From Patella vulgata (lineage: Eukaryota > Mollusca > Gastropoda > Patellidae): a stretch of 64,000 nt of DNA. Below the pieces are notes generated by a model that was not told where the DNA came from, ran no database searches, and saw nothing but the letters and a program-made list of their open reading frames with translations. Location: NCBI RefSeq assembly GCF_932274485.2, contig NC_065882.2:29530890-29594889 (forward strand), in the 5' to 3' direction. The translations under genes and the position numbers were made by a program. Below are positions 12,023-22,845 of the stretch, one piece after another (positions within the stretch are counted from its first letter, which is position 1; every line of letters begins with the position of its first letter).

Positions 12023-12831
12023 ACTAAACAAGCCAACAGTGAGGCTGACGTCCCCCGCCAAAATCCCAAAATAAATAGATGACCCGTATTAATTAATAGC
12101 ACATTTATTTTTTTCAAAAGTATCAAGCAATCAAACTGATTATCAACTAAACACTAAGTTTCATCACTCTCTATCAGATAGAATCAAAGTTATCTTGTCC
12201 CAAAGCACCGACCAATGAAATTGCTTAGCTCTGCTTAGCTTTAGCTCGAAATGTTAATCATTGAACTCGGTCAAGACATTCACCTAATGAACATCTACAT
12301 CAAGTTTAAACATGTTCCAAAGTCTTGACCAATCAAACTGCTTATCGCTTCTTAGTCTAAGCAGAGAATTCTCATCATTGAACCTAGTCAAAGCAATGAT
12401 ATAATGAATCTATACTCGGCGTTTCATCACTCTCACTTAATTAAAACTTAAAATTATGGTGCCCCAAAGCATCAACCAATCAGATTGCTTATCTCTGCTT
12501 ACTGTAAGCAGACAATGTTCATCATCGAACTCCATCAAAGCATTCACCTAATGAACGCCTACATCAAGTTTGAACATTCTACCTCAATTAGAAGGAGAGT
12601 TATTGTGTTCCAAAGTCTCGACCAATCAAATTGCTTATCACTCTGCTTACCCTCAGCAGAAAATGTTCATCATTGAACTTAAATAAGTCAAGGTATTGAT
12701 GTAATAAAGCTATACTCCAATTGTTCTCACTCTCACTTAATTAAAACTAAAGTTATCATGTCCCAAAGCATCAACCAATCAAATTGCATATCTCTGCTTA
12801 ACCTAAGCAGAACATTTTCATCTTCGAACAC
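12023..12831 (+). mobile_element. Family C tandem-repeat element, 5' end plus core repeats
   Basis: It begins with the module AACAAGCCAACAGTGAGGCT followed by GTCCCCCGCC, which is repeated at 17636. Core monomers of about 150 bp follow: AGCAGA marks at 12507, 12655 and 12805. Alternate monomers are more alike, giving a ~300-bp dimer. The 3' end is lost; the sequence passes directly into family B at about 12832. Confidence 0.75.
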
Positions 12832-13150
12832 CATCGAAAGGAACCGAGATCTGTGGGTTATAAACATATATTTCAAGTTTAAACCAAATTGGATAAAAAT
12901 TGTGACCTCCACAGTGTTCACAAGCTAAAAATGTGATTTTTCGTACAATCAAGGGCATGAAGTTAAAGTCCGATACATGCCAATATCGAAAGGAACCGAG
13001 ATCTTGGGGTGATAAACCTATATTTCAAGTTTCGTTGAAATCTGATAAAAATTATGACCTGTAGAGTGTTCACAAACAAAGTGTGGACGGGCGGACGGAC
13101 GGACAGGGGCGACGACAATATACGTCCACATGAAAATGTGGGCGTATAAA
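12832..13150 (+). mobile_element. Family B element, 3' fragment
   Basis: This is the 3' terminal part of family B: the ATCGAAAGGAACCGAGATCT core, a GGAC microsatellite at about 13088-13112, GGGGCGACGACAATA, then the hairpin ATACGTCCACAT/ATGTGGGCGTAT followed by AAAAA. Its left end is truncated into family C. Confidence 0.75.
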
Positions 13151-13519
13151 AATTGTGACTTCTAGAGAATCCGCAAGCTAAAAATGCAATTTTTCAAACA
13201 ATTGTGACCCCTCAGGGACCGCAAGCTAAAAACATGATTTATTGTACAATCAAAGGCCATAACCCAGGAAGTTACGATCTGATATGCGCGAATATCAAAA
13301 GGAACCAAGACTTTTAGGTTATAAACTTTTTAAGTTTCATCAAAATAAGATCAAAATTATGACCTCTAGAGTGTCCACAACTTGGATATACCAGATTAAT
13401 TGTGTACGATAGGCGGTCATTTTGTCTGTCAGTTTTGGTCTGATTTTTCCGAAATTCAAACTCAAACATCCTTAGGATGTAACGGTGATATATTCCAAGG
13501 GTTTTCTAAATCGGATACC
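13151..13519 (+). repeat. Family B repeat fragment
   Basis: Diverged family B units fill the gap between the 3' hairpin of the preceding fragment and the 5' palindrome of the next complete element. Marks are GGGACCGCAAGCTAAAAACA and the TTTTGTCTGTCAGTTTTGG block. Confidence 0.6.
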
Positions 13520-15752
13520 AGCGGCTGCCAGGCAGGATACGCCCACATTTTCGAGAGATGGATAGAGAACAAGCTAACAAGAAAGTGATTTTTCCTACAA
13601 TCAAGGGCCATAATACAGGAAATTACAATTCGATATGCGCATATATCGAAAGGAACTGAGATCTTTGTGTTATAAACTTACATTTCAAGTTTCAACAAAA
13701 TCGGATAAAAATTGTGACCTCTATAGGGTCCACAACCTTGATATACCATATTCTTACGCTATTTGAGAACGAACGGCGGCCATTTTGTCTGTCAATTTTG
13801 GGGCGATTTTCACAAAATTCAAACTCAACTGTCCTTAGGGTGGAACGGTAATATAATAATACGGTTTTTTAAATCGGATACAAATTATGACCTCTAATGG
13901 GTCCACAAGCTAAAAACATGATTTTTCGTACAATCAGGGGCCATAATTCAGGAAGTTACGGTCCGATATGGGCAAATATTGAAAGGAACCGAGATCTTTC
14001 GGTTATAAACTTATATTTCAAGTTTCAACAAAATCGGATAAAAATTGTGACCTCTATAAGGTCCACAACCTTGATATACCATATTTTTACGCTATTTGAG
14101 AACGAACGGCGGCCATTTTGTCTGTCAATTTTGGGGCGATTTTCACAAAATTCAAACTCAACTGTCCTTAGGGTGGAACGGTAATATAATAATATGGTTT
14201 TTTAAATCGGATAAAAATTATGACCTCTAATGGGTCCACAAGCTAAAAACATGATTTTTCGTACAATCAGGGGCCATAATTCAGGAAGTTACGGTCCGAT
14301 ATGGGCAAATATTGAAAGGAACCGAGATCTTTCGGTTATAAACTTATATTTCAAGTTTCAACAAAATCGGATAAAAATTGTGACCTCTATAGGGCCCACA
14401 ACCTTGATATACCATATTTTTACGCTATTTGAGAATGAACGGCGGCCATTTTGTCTGTCAATTTTGGGCCGATTTTCATGAAATTCAAACTCAGTCGTCC
14501 TTAGGGTGTAACGGTGATATAATACGTTTTTTTAAATCGGATAAAAATTATGACTTCTATAGGGTCCACAAGTTAAAAACGCGATTTTTCGTACAATCAG
14601 GGGCCATAATTCAGGAAATTACGGTCCGATATGCGCGAAAATCGAAAGGAACCGAGATCTTTGGGTTATAGACTTACATTTCAAGTTTCAACAAAATCGG
14701 ATAAAAACTGTGACCTCTATAGGGTCCACAACCTTGATATACCATTTTCTTACGCATTTGAGAACGAACGGCGGCCATTTTGTCTGTCAATTTTGGGCCG
14801 ATTTTCACGAAATTCGAATTCAGTCGTCCCTAGTGTGTAACGGTGATATAATAATACGTTTTTTTAAATCGGGTACAAATTATAACTTCTATAGGGTCCA
14901 CAAGCTAAAAACGTGATTTTTCGTACAATCAGGGGTCATAAGTCAGGAAGTTACGATCCGATATGCACGAATATCGAAAGGAACCGAGATCTTTGGGTTA
15001 TAAGCTTACATTTCAAGTTTCAACAAAATTGGATAAAAATTGTGACCTCTATAGGGTCCACAACCTTGATATACCATTTTCTTACGCTATTTGAGAACGA
15101 ATCGCAAGCGAATTATTGAAATAAAATTAAACCATATGTTAGTCCCGAAATGACCTAGTTGTGTCGAGTGGACGTTAAACCCCATTTCTCTCTCTCTCTC
15201 ACTCTCTTGAGAACGAACGGCGGCCATTTTGTCTGTCAATTTTGGGCCGATTTTCACGAAATTCGAACTCAGTCATTCTTAGGGTGTAACGGTGATATAA
15301 TAGAACGGTTTTTTAAATCGGATAAAAATTATGACTTCTATAGGGTCCACAAGCTAAAAACGTGATTTTTCGTACAATCAGGGGCCATAATTCAGGAAGT
15401 TACGGTCCGATATGCACGAATATCGAAAGGAACCGAGATCTTTGGGTTATAAACTTACATTTCAAGTTTCAACAAAATCGGATAAAAATTGTGACCCCTA
15501 TAGGGTCCACAAGCTAAAAACGTGATTTTTCGTACAAACAGGGGCCATAATCCATGAAGTTTCGATCTGATACATGCCAATATCGAAAGCAGCCGAGATC
15601 TTTTGGGGATAAACTTATAATTCAAGTTTCGTCGAAATTGGATAAGAATTGTGACCTGTAGAGAGACCACAAACAATTGTGGACGGACGGACGTCCGGAC
15701 GGACAGGGGCGACGGCATAATACGTCCACATGAAAATGTGGGCGTATAAAAA
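13520..15752 (+). mobile_element. Family B tandem-repeat element, complete ends
   Basis: The 5' end is CGGCTGCCAGGCAGGATACG with CCCACATTT; the 3' end is a GGAC microsatellite (about 15680-15706) and the hairpin ATACGTCCACAT/ATGTGGGCGTAT plus AAA. The core is a higher-order unit of 333 bp: the mark GAACGGCGGC occurs at 13771, 14104, 14437 and 14766, then at 15215 after a 116-bp SINE insertion is allowed for. Each unit joins a domain related to family A (GGGCCATAATTCAGGAAGTT to GGTCCACAAGCT) to a second domain (CGGCCATTTTGTCTGTCAAT). No coding gene is present; frames of 60-95 codons are chance products of a unit length divisible by three. Confidence 0.8.
15102..15206 (+). mobile_element. 5'-truncated SINE 1 insertion with target-site duplication
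   Basis: 105 bp of the SINE 1 3' region (CGCAAGCGAATTATTGAAAT to GGACGTTAAACCCCATTTC and a CT-rich tail) interrupts a family B unit. An 11-bp direct repeat TTGAGAACGAA flanks it at 15091-15101 and 15207-15217. Truncated 5' end plus duplication is the mark of target-primed reverse transcription. Removing it restores the 333-bp unit length. Confidence 0.9.
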
Positions 15753-16432
15753 ATTATGACCTCTATAGGGTCCACAAGCTAAAAACGTGATTTTTAGTAC
15801 AATCAGGGGACATAATTCAGGAAGTTACGGTCCGATTTACAAAAAAATATCGAAAGGAACCATGATCTTTGGGCTATAAACTTACATTTCAAATTTCATC
15901 AAAATCAGAAGAAAATTGTGACCTCTAGAGGGTCCACAACCTTGATATACCATATTTTTACACTATTTTTGTCTGTTAGTTTTCGTCCGATTTTTACGAA
16001 ATTCGAACTCAACCATCCTTAGAGTGTAACGGTGATATAATAATACGTTTTTTTAAATCAGATAAAAAATTATGACCTCTATAGGGTCCACAAGCTAAAA
16101 ACGCGATTTTCGTACAATCAGGGGCCATAATTCAGGAAGTTACGGTCCGATATGTGTGAATATGGAAAGGATCTGAGATATTTGGGTTATAAACTTATAT
16201 TTCAAGTTTCAACAAAATCGGATAAAAATTGTGACCTCTATAGTGTCCACAAGCTAAATACGCGATTTTTCGTACAATCAGGGGCCATAATCCATGAAGT
16301 TACGGTCCGATACATGCCAATATCGACAGGAACCTTGATCTTAGGGAGATAAAACTATATTTCAAGTTTCTTTGAAATCGGATAAAAATTGTGACCTGTA
16401 GAGTGTCCACATGAAAATTTGAGCGTATAAAA
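15753..16432 (+). repeat. Family B repeats with a degenerate 3' end
   Basis: About two further units follow the complete element. They close with GTCCACATGAAAATTTGAGCG and TATAAAA, a decayed form of the family 3' hairpin without the microsatellite. Confidence 0.65.
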
Positions 16433-17410
16433 AGTGATTTTTCGTACAGTCAAAATCCATTTCGATTTAAAAGGGTTCTAATATTATCAAACGTGAATAT
16501 GATTTATGTCTCAGTCGGGATCAGTTATGGAAAGCCCAATTATTTGCAAATCAGCCTTCTAAATGATTTGATTTGCTTTTTTGGAGGGTGCACGACATGG
16601 GCTATTTCCGAAAAGGATAATAGATGCCATTGCTCTTTGGAGGGCTTACAAAATTGAACAATGGTGGGGGCATAGACCATTATATAAATGATTGAATTTC
16701 GTTTCGGCGAGGAAAAATTAATTTTCACTCAGCTTTGAGCGTTCATATATTTATAAGGCGTATAAGTACCAGAATATTTTTTCGATCTATACGATTATGG
16801 TGATCTACATGGAATCAAAATCGTCTAAATTTGCTATTCAAATTCTGGAGAATTTTGACTCCGGTATAACGGTATAAATTTGTTGTTCAATTTATGGAGT
16901 ATTTTGTACTCCGGTTCTGAAGGCAGAACAAATGCTTGCTTTCTGATCGGCCGGGACAGGTTAATCAGTAAGTTGGACAGCTGATTTGTTGCATTTTCGA
17001 CGTCCGCGGACAAGCCGATTTTTCTCTGACATAAATTCACTGAAATCGAAATCAAATAATACTTTGTGATTATATAAACCATTTTAGTTTGCACAATAAT
17101 AATTGCCGAAACGACACAAAATCAAGCCACAAATCAAACCTACAGCACAACTTAGCAGGCGACAGTGCTCCCGGTGGTAAACGTCTATTTATATATATTT
17201 CTATTGCTAAAAATAACTTTGAGGAAATAACATTCCTTTATAAACTCAATCTTCATTAATCAAAATATCATACTTTCGTTATTATGTGGGTCTCTCTTCC
17301 AATGAAAATCGTTGTTTATTAAATTAGATCTACCATAGGCGATTCTCTTTCGTCTGCTTGTGCCGTCTTCTTGTCTCCGATGAAATCATAAAAATAAATA
17401 GAGTAATATC
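16433..17410. other. No gene recognised
   Basis: This is non-repetitive, AT-rich sequence. Short minus-strand frames at 16540-16728 and 16834-17094 have no motif I recognise and no supporting context. Confidence 0.5.
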
Positions 17411-17412
17411 TT

Positions 17413-17640
17413 TTGCTCCAAAATGACGGTGATACCGGCGATGCCGTTGATCATAACAACCAAGTCGAAGATGTGCTTTACCAAGACAAAGAATCAACAA
17501 ACCCAAAACATATTAAATTGAACAATAATAGTAATATTGAGAAAAATAATGTCTATGACCAAACCCAAAGAAAACGTAAATACCCAATTCCATGGGAAGA
17601 GAATTGGCCATGGCTGTACCATGATAAAGAAAACAAGCCA
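17413..17640 (+). pseudogene. Exon-like fragment with a TTF-type zinc-finger start (hAT/ZNF862-like)
   Basis: An open frame without an ATG encodes a low-complexity Asn/Asp-rich stretch and then RKRKYPIPWEENWPWLYHDK. The W...WPWL-aromatic-D-K pattern is how TTF-type zinc fingers begin in hAT transposases and in the ZNF862-like host proteins derived from them; the Cys residues that should follow are absent. The frame is cut at about 17636 by the 5' end of a family C element. It may be a host exon or a hAT remnant. The assignment rests on a single short motif. Confidence 0.35.
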
Positions 17641-18545
17641 ACAGTGAGGCTGATGTCCCCCGCCGTAATGCCAAAATAAATAGATGACACATGTATTAAT
17701 TAATCGCACATTTATTTTTCAAAAGTATCAAGCAATCAAACTGATTATCAACTATTCACTAAGTTTCATCACTCTCTATCAGATAGAATCAAAGTTATCT
17801 TGTCCCAAAGCATCGACCAATAAAATTGCTTAGCTCTGCTTAGCTTTAGCTCGAAATGTTAATCATTGAACTCGGTCAAGACATTCACCTAATGAACATC
17901 TACATCAAGTTTAAACATTCTACCTCAATTAAAAGCAGAGTTGTTATGTTCCAAAGTCTTGACCAATCAAATCGCTTATCGCTCCTTAGCCTAAGCAAAA
18001 AATTCTCACCATCGAACTTAGTCAAGGTAATGATATAATGCATTTATATTTGGAATTTCATCTCTCTCACTTAACCACAATTATCGTGCCCCAAAGAATC
18101 AAGCAATCAGATTGCTTATCTCTGCTTACCCTAAGCAGAAAATGCTCATCTCGAACTCAATTAAGGTATTGACTTAATAACGCAAACACAAAGTGTGAAC
18201 ATTCTACGTCAATAAGAAGGAGAGTTATTGTGTTTCAAAATCTCAACCAATCAAACTGCGTATTGCTCTGCTTACCCTGAGAAGAAAATGCTCATTATCG
18301 AACTTAGTCAAGGTATTGATGCAATGAAACTATACACCAAGTTTCATCACTCTCACTTAATTAGAACTAAAGTTATCGTGTCTCAAAGCATCAACCAATC
18401 AAATTGGTTATTTCTGCTTACCCTAAGCAGAAAATGCTCATCTCAAACTCAATTAAGGCATTGACCTAATAACGCCTACACCAAGTTTGAACATTCTACC
18501 TCAATAAGAAGTATTGTGTTTCAAAGTCTCAACCAATCAAACTGT
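17636..18545 (+). mobile_element. Family C tandem-repeat element, 5' end plus about six core units
   Basis: The 5' module is the same as at 12023 (AACAAGCCAACAGTGAGGCT, then GTCCCCCGCC), followed by ~150-bp monomers alternating between two subtypes (one with GTGTTTCAAAGTCTCAACC, one with TCATCACTCTCACTTAATTA). The 3' module is missing; the array runs into family A at about 18546. Confidence 0.75.
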
Positions 18546-19045
18546 TTTTTTCTTCGTCTGATGACCTTAAACACCGTATAAATTTAAGGTCAATCGGATA
18601 TTAACTTTAGCCTCTAGAGCATCAACAAGATATTTCAAAGTGGTCAAGGGCCATAAGTCTGGCAGTAATTAACACTGTGTAAATTTAAAGTCAATCGGAT
18701 ATTAATCTTAGCCTATAGAGCGTCCACAAGATTTTTCAAAGTGATGAAGGGCCATAACTCTTGTAGTAATTATCGGAAATCATTGAAAATCACCAGGCTT
18801 TTTTGTCTCACAGCCATAAACACCGTGTATAATTTACAGTCAATCGGATATTAACTTTAGCCTCTGCAGTGTCCACAAGATTTTTCAAAGTGATTAAAGG
18901 CCATAACTCAAGCAGTAATATTTATTGGAAATCGCTGAAAATTAATAGGCGTCTTCGTCTCATGACCTTAAACACCGTGTATTAAGTTAAAGTCAATCGG
19001 ATAACTTTAGCCTCTAGAGCGTCCACAAGCAACTGTGGACGGCGG
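18546..19045 (+). repeat. Family A core repeats, degenerate 3' end
   Basis: Three to four diverged family A units, marked by GTCAATCGGATATTAACTTT and CGTCCACAAG, end in GGACGGCGGACGGGGACGAC. Orientation is opposite to the copy at 9424. Confidence 0.7.
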
Positions 19046-19316
19046 ACGGGGACGACGATGAAAATGGTAACCTCTAGAGTGTCCACATGCTAAAAACATG
19101 ATTGTTCGTACAATCAAGGGCAATAATACCTGAAGTTATGGTCCGATACATGCCAATATCGAAAGGAACCAAGATCTTTGGAAGATAGACCCATATTTCG
19201 AGTTTCATCAAAATCGGATAAAAATTGTGACTTGTAGAGTGTCCGCAAACAAAGTGTGGACGGACGGACAGGGGCGACAGCATAATAGGTCCACATGAAA
19301 ATGTGAGCGTATAAAA
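19046..19316 (+). mobile_element. Family B 3' fragment
   Basis: One core domain, a GGAC microsatellite (about 19256-19270) and the terminal hairpin followed by GTATAAAAAAAC. It directly follows a family A fragment. Confidence 0.7.
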
Positions 19317-19394
19317 AAACAAAAACATTTTTGCCTCGGTGCCCTACTGCTGAAAACTTTTTTGGCCTTGATGTCCCCCAATTCGAGGCCTGGT

Positions 19395-19500
19395 CAAGGC
19401 AATGATGTTATGAAACTATACACCCAGTTTTACCACTCTTACTTAAGTTTGAACATTTTAGCTCAATTAGAAGCAGAGTTATTGTTTTCCAAAATGTGCT
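19395..19500 (+). repeat. Family C fragment
   Basis: One partial monomer with the marks CCACTCTTACTTAAG and TAGCTCAATTAGAAGCAGAG. The following 19501-19767 holds nothing I recognise. Confidence 0.5.
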
Positions 19501-19767
19501 ATGGTTAAATGAACAGTTAATAGAATGAAATTTATGTTTCAACATATATTTACCTGCTACTGAAGGCCAGGGCCAGTTGATCAATAGCATCACAGAAAGT
19601 GTGAACATCTTCACTTGTAAATTGTCTTTCATAATCATATCCTGAAAACATTTAGAATGTAGACGTATTTCATAGTTCAATTGATTTCATTATCATCTTT
19701 TAATAGGTTTTATATTTGTATGATAAATTTGCAATAATATGCTGTCTGACTGTGGGCATACTAAAAT

Positions 19768-21205
19768 CAGCGGCTGCCAGGCAGGATATGCCCACATTTT
19801 GCAAGAGCTAGATACAGAACAAGCTAAAACAACTAAGATTTTTTTGTACAGTCAGGGACAATAATCCAGAAAGTTATGGCCTGAAATGTGCAAATATCAA
19901 AAGGGACAGAGATCTTTGGGATATAAAGATATGTTTTAAGTTTCATCAAAGTCGGATAAAAATTGTGACTTCTAGAGGGTCCACAAACTTCGTATTACAC
20001 ACTTCTACACAATTTGCGTACAAAGAGCGGCCATTTTGTCGGGCAGTTTGGTTTTGATTTTCCCGAAATACCAATTCAACCTTCATTATGGTGGAATGGT
20101 GATGTATTTAAACGGTTTTTCAAATCGGAAAAAAATTGTGACCTCTAGAGAATCTGCAAGCTAAAAATGCGATCAGGGGCCATAATCCAGGAATCAGTTC
20201 GGGTATCCGCTATTATCTTAGTGTGTAATGGTGATATATCCACACGTTTTTTTAAATCGGATAAAAATTGTGACCTCTACAGGGACCGCAAGCTAAAAAC
20301 GTGATTTTTTGTTCAATCAAGGGTCATAATTCAGGAAGTTAAGATCCGATATGCGCGAATATCGAAAGGAACCAATATCTTTGGGTTATAAACATGTATT
20401 TCAAGTTTCAGCTAAATCGGATCAAAATTGTGACCTCTAGGGGTCCACAACCTTGATTTACCAGATGTTTACACTATTTGCATACGAGGGGCGGCCATTT
20501 GGTCCGGGCAGTTTTGGCCCGATTTTCACGAAAATTTGAAATCAACAAACATTACGGTAATATATTCGAACGTTTTTTTTAAATCGAATAATAATTGTGA
20601 CCTCTAGAGGGACCACAAGCTAAAAACTCGATTTTTCGTACAATCAGGGACCATAATTCAGGAGGTCCACAACTCTGATATACCATATGTTTACACTATT
20701 TGCGTACGAGGGGTGTAACGGTGATATATTCGAACGGTTTTTTTTTAAATCGGATAATAATTGGGACCTCTAGAGGAAGTTACGATTCGATATGTACGAA
20801 AACAAAAAGGAACCAAGATATTTGGTTTATAAACATGCATTTAAAGTTTCATCAAAATCAGATGAAAATTGTGACCTCCAGAGGGTCCACAACCCCGATA
20901 CACAATATTTTGACACTATTTGCGAACGAGGGGCGGCCATTTTTTCTGTCAGTTTCGGTCCAATTTTTACAAAATTCAGACTTAACCATCCTTAGGGTGT
21001 AACGGTGATATATTCAAACCTTTTTTTAAATCGGATAAAAATTGTGACCTCTATGGGGTCGACAAGCTAAAGAAGCGATTTTTTCGTACAATCAGGGGCT
21101 ATAATTCAGGAAGCTATGGTCCGATAAGCGCGAATATCAAAAGGAACCGAGATTTGTGGGTTATAAATATGCATTTCAAGTTTCATCAAAATCAGATGAA
21201 AATGG
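19768..21205 (+). mobile_element. Family B element with 5' end, 3' end lost
   Basis: It starts with CAGCGGCTGCCAGGCAGG and ATATGCCCACATTTT, like the complete copy at 13520, followed by several diverged higher-order units. No microsatellite or hairpin closes it; the match stops at about 21205. Confidence 0.75.
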
Positions 21206-21251
21206 CCAGTTCCGCAATAGGGGTTATTTCGTGTTATCCCCCCTTGGATCG

Positions 21252-21266
21252 CCAGTAGGTGGCACT
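21252..21266 (+). promoter_or_regulatory. CTCF-consensus site
   Basis: CCAGTAGGTGGCACT fits all 15 positions of the animal CTCF consensus CCASYAGRKGGCRSY. By the information in that consensus (about 23 bits) a chance match in a window this size on both strands has a probability of only one or two per cent. A partial match, CCACTAGAGGG, lies 230 bp downstream inside the second hairpin. Whether the host uses it is not shown. Confidence 0.4.
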
Positions 21267-21360
21267 CCATAATTACTTCCGGGGAGTTCAATACATAAAC
21301 AACAGATTTTTTAACACTGATAAAATTAATAAATCAATTAATAAAATTAATCAATTAACA

Positions 21361-21585
21361 GTAGGGCGGAACGTAAAAATGTCCTCTAGAAGGAAGCGTA
21401 AACCGCCCTACACTACTAATAAAACTCCGATAAAATTAATAAATCAAATTATACAATGTAGGATGAAGCGAAAAAACGTCCACTAGAGGGAATCGCCACA
21501 TATAAAACTATTAATTAATAAATCAGGGTGATAGCGCAAAAATGTCCCCATAAGGGGGGAACGCTACACACCCTGAAATATTCTT
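21361..21585 (+). other. Three tandem hairpins with a shared internal motif
   Basis: Hairpin 1 (21361-21411) has a perfect 9-bp stem GTAGGGCGG/CCGCCCTAC. Hairpin 3 (21534-21585) has a 7-bp stem CAGGGTG/CACCCTG plus an inner TAGCG/CGCTA. Hairpin 2 (about 21456-21501) has a weak outer stem (ATGT/ACAT) and inner GCG/CGC. All three hold the same interior: an A5-6 run, YGTCC, a CTAGA-like loop and GGRA before the closing CG. AT-rich spacers containing ATAAAATTAATAAATCA separate them. The stems differ in sequence but still pair. They may be decayed copies of one tandem unit or a structured RNA; I cannot name a family. Confidence 0.5.
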
Positions 21586-21789
21586 TACACTTTTATTTAT
21601 TTGACTAAATAAGTATTGATTGTAGATCATATTAAGCCACCATATATGTATTATTGTATTTATTAACTCCTAATAAATTTTGATTGAATGTATATCATAC
21701 TAACTTGCCATTTTTTTTTTCCTCCAAATACCCCTCCCCCCCCCCCCCCCCGAAGCCTTACTAGACGAAATAAAAACAAAACCATCACA

Positions 21790-22345
21790 AGACCAGCTAC
21801 TCTTTTTTCTCTAGCTTTCTCTTTTCAGGCGCTGGATTCTTCCTACAGAGGACCAACAACAAAGGAATGAACAACAGAAATAATAACGAAATCAACCACC
21901 ATACCGGACAACAAAACCAAATGGAAGGAAGAATGGTCCAGGCCTTACACTCACCAACAAGCCCCAAGGAAGAGTTGCACCGCCCTGCCATTCAACCGGA
22001 CAAATCGACCAGACCGACGAAAATGACCTAAATATATATATATATGTACATACTATGTCTAAATGTTTGTCTCTGTCCAAATGTTCGTCCACATTCATGT
22101 CTGTTTTATTACAAATTCGTCTGTTTTGTAAACGTCCACTGGCACCTCTTTATTCTTTGCACCTGCTAGCTCATGTCTCTTGCTGTTATCTATTGTCTTC
22201 TGTACATATATATAAAAACCTAATTATCCTCTTTTTCACTAATCACATTGTAAATTATTGCACCTTGTATACATAACATGTTATTGTCTGCGATATCACC
22301 TCGGTGGAAGCGGACGTAAAATACAACTAACTAACAACAACATAC
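21790..22345 (+). repeat. Dispersed ~500-bp repeat, copy 2
   Basis: Homologous in inverted orientation to 8441-8935. It follows a T tract and a C tract (about 21710-21752) and ends GAAGCGGACGTAAAATACAA plus CTAACTAACAAC. It has no coding capacity. Confidence 0.75.
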
Positions 22346-22667
22346 ACTGTCTCACAGTTCACGCTTTCCGATCGCCTTTGTTCTTTATATGATCTATCGA
22401 TGGCTGGTTTGGTTACGACCTATTTTAGAAGAAGTTATTTAAGATGGAAAGGTAATATTTTTTCATATTAACTTTTAATATAGTTCGCAAGTGTCGACGA
22501 GAATTACCTACGTGTTGGTAAACATTACTTGAATAGTAATAATAATATAGTGCCACGTCAGTGAGTAAACAAACAAAAGAGAACTGGGTCTATGATGGAA
22601 TTCTTTTCCCGCCAGACTAAAATAATGAATTTTCCCATTATAATCGCGGATACATAGTAATGGGGTC
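22346..22667. other. No gene recognised
   Basis: AT-rich sequence without a repeat or coding signal I can support. Confidence 0.5.
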
Positions 22668-22845
22668 TTTAATTTAGCAGTGGGAGGAAACCGGAGGACC
22701 CGGAGAAAACCCACGAGGTTGGACAGGCGACCCTGCTCCTTGTCATGTACAACCGGGGAATCGAAACCACGCCAGTTGACTCAATGACAGAATTTATGAT
22801 ACAGCGAGCACACGCTAACCATCCACCCCCCACCCCCCTTCTGGT
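22668..22845 (-). mobile_element. SINE 1 copy, 3' truncated
   Basis: In minus orientation it has an A-box-like GGTTAGCGTG, the B-box GGTTTCGATTCCCC, and the central block GGGTTTTCTCCGGGTCCTCC followed by GGTTTCCTCCCACTGC. It ends before the GGACGTTAAAC tail. It is 75-80% or more alike by eye to the full copy at 46862. From 22846 to 23099 nothing is recognised. Confidence 0.8.

Noticed and set aside
13897-15365. Protein-coding genes of 60-95 codons in the family B array
   Set aside because: They repeat with the 333-bp unit, lack known motifs and are explained by a unit length divisible by three.
16540-17094. Two short minus-strand genes
   Set aside because: They have no recognisable domain, start context or neighbours supporting a gene.
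21361-21585. The tandem hairpins as hammerhead ribozymes
   Set aside because: The stem-loop order is superficially similar, but the conserved CTGATGA and GAAA core is absent in all three.
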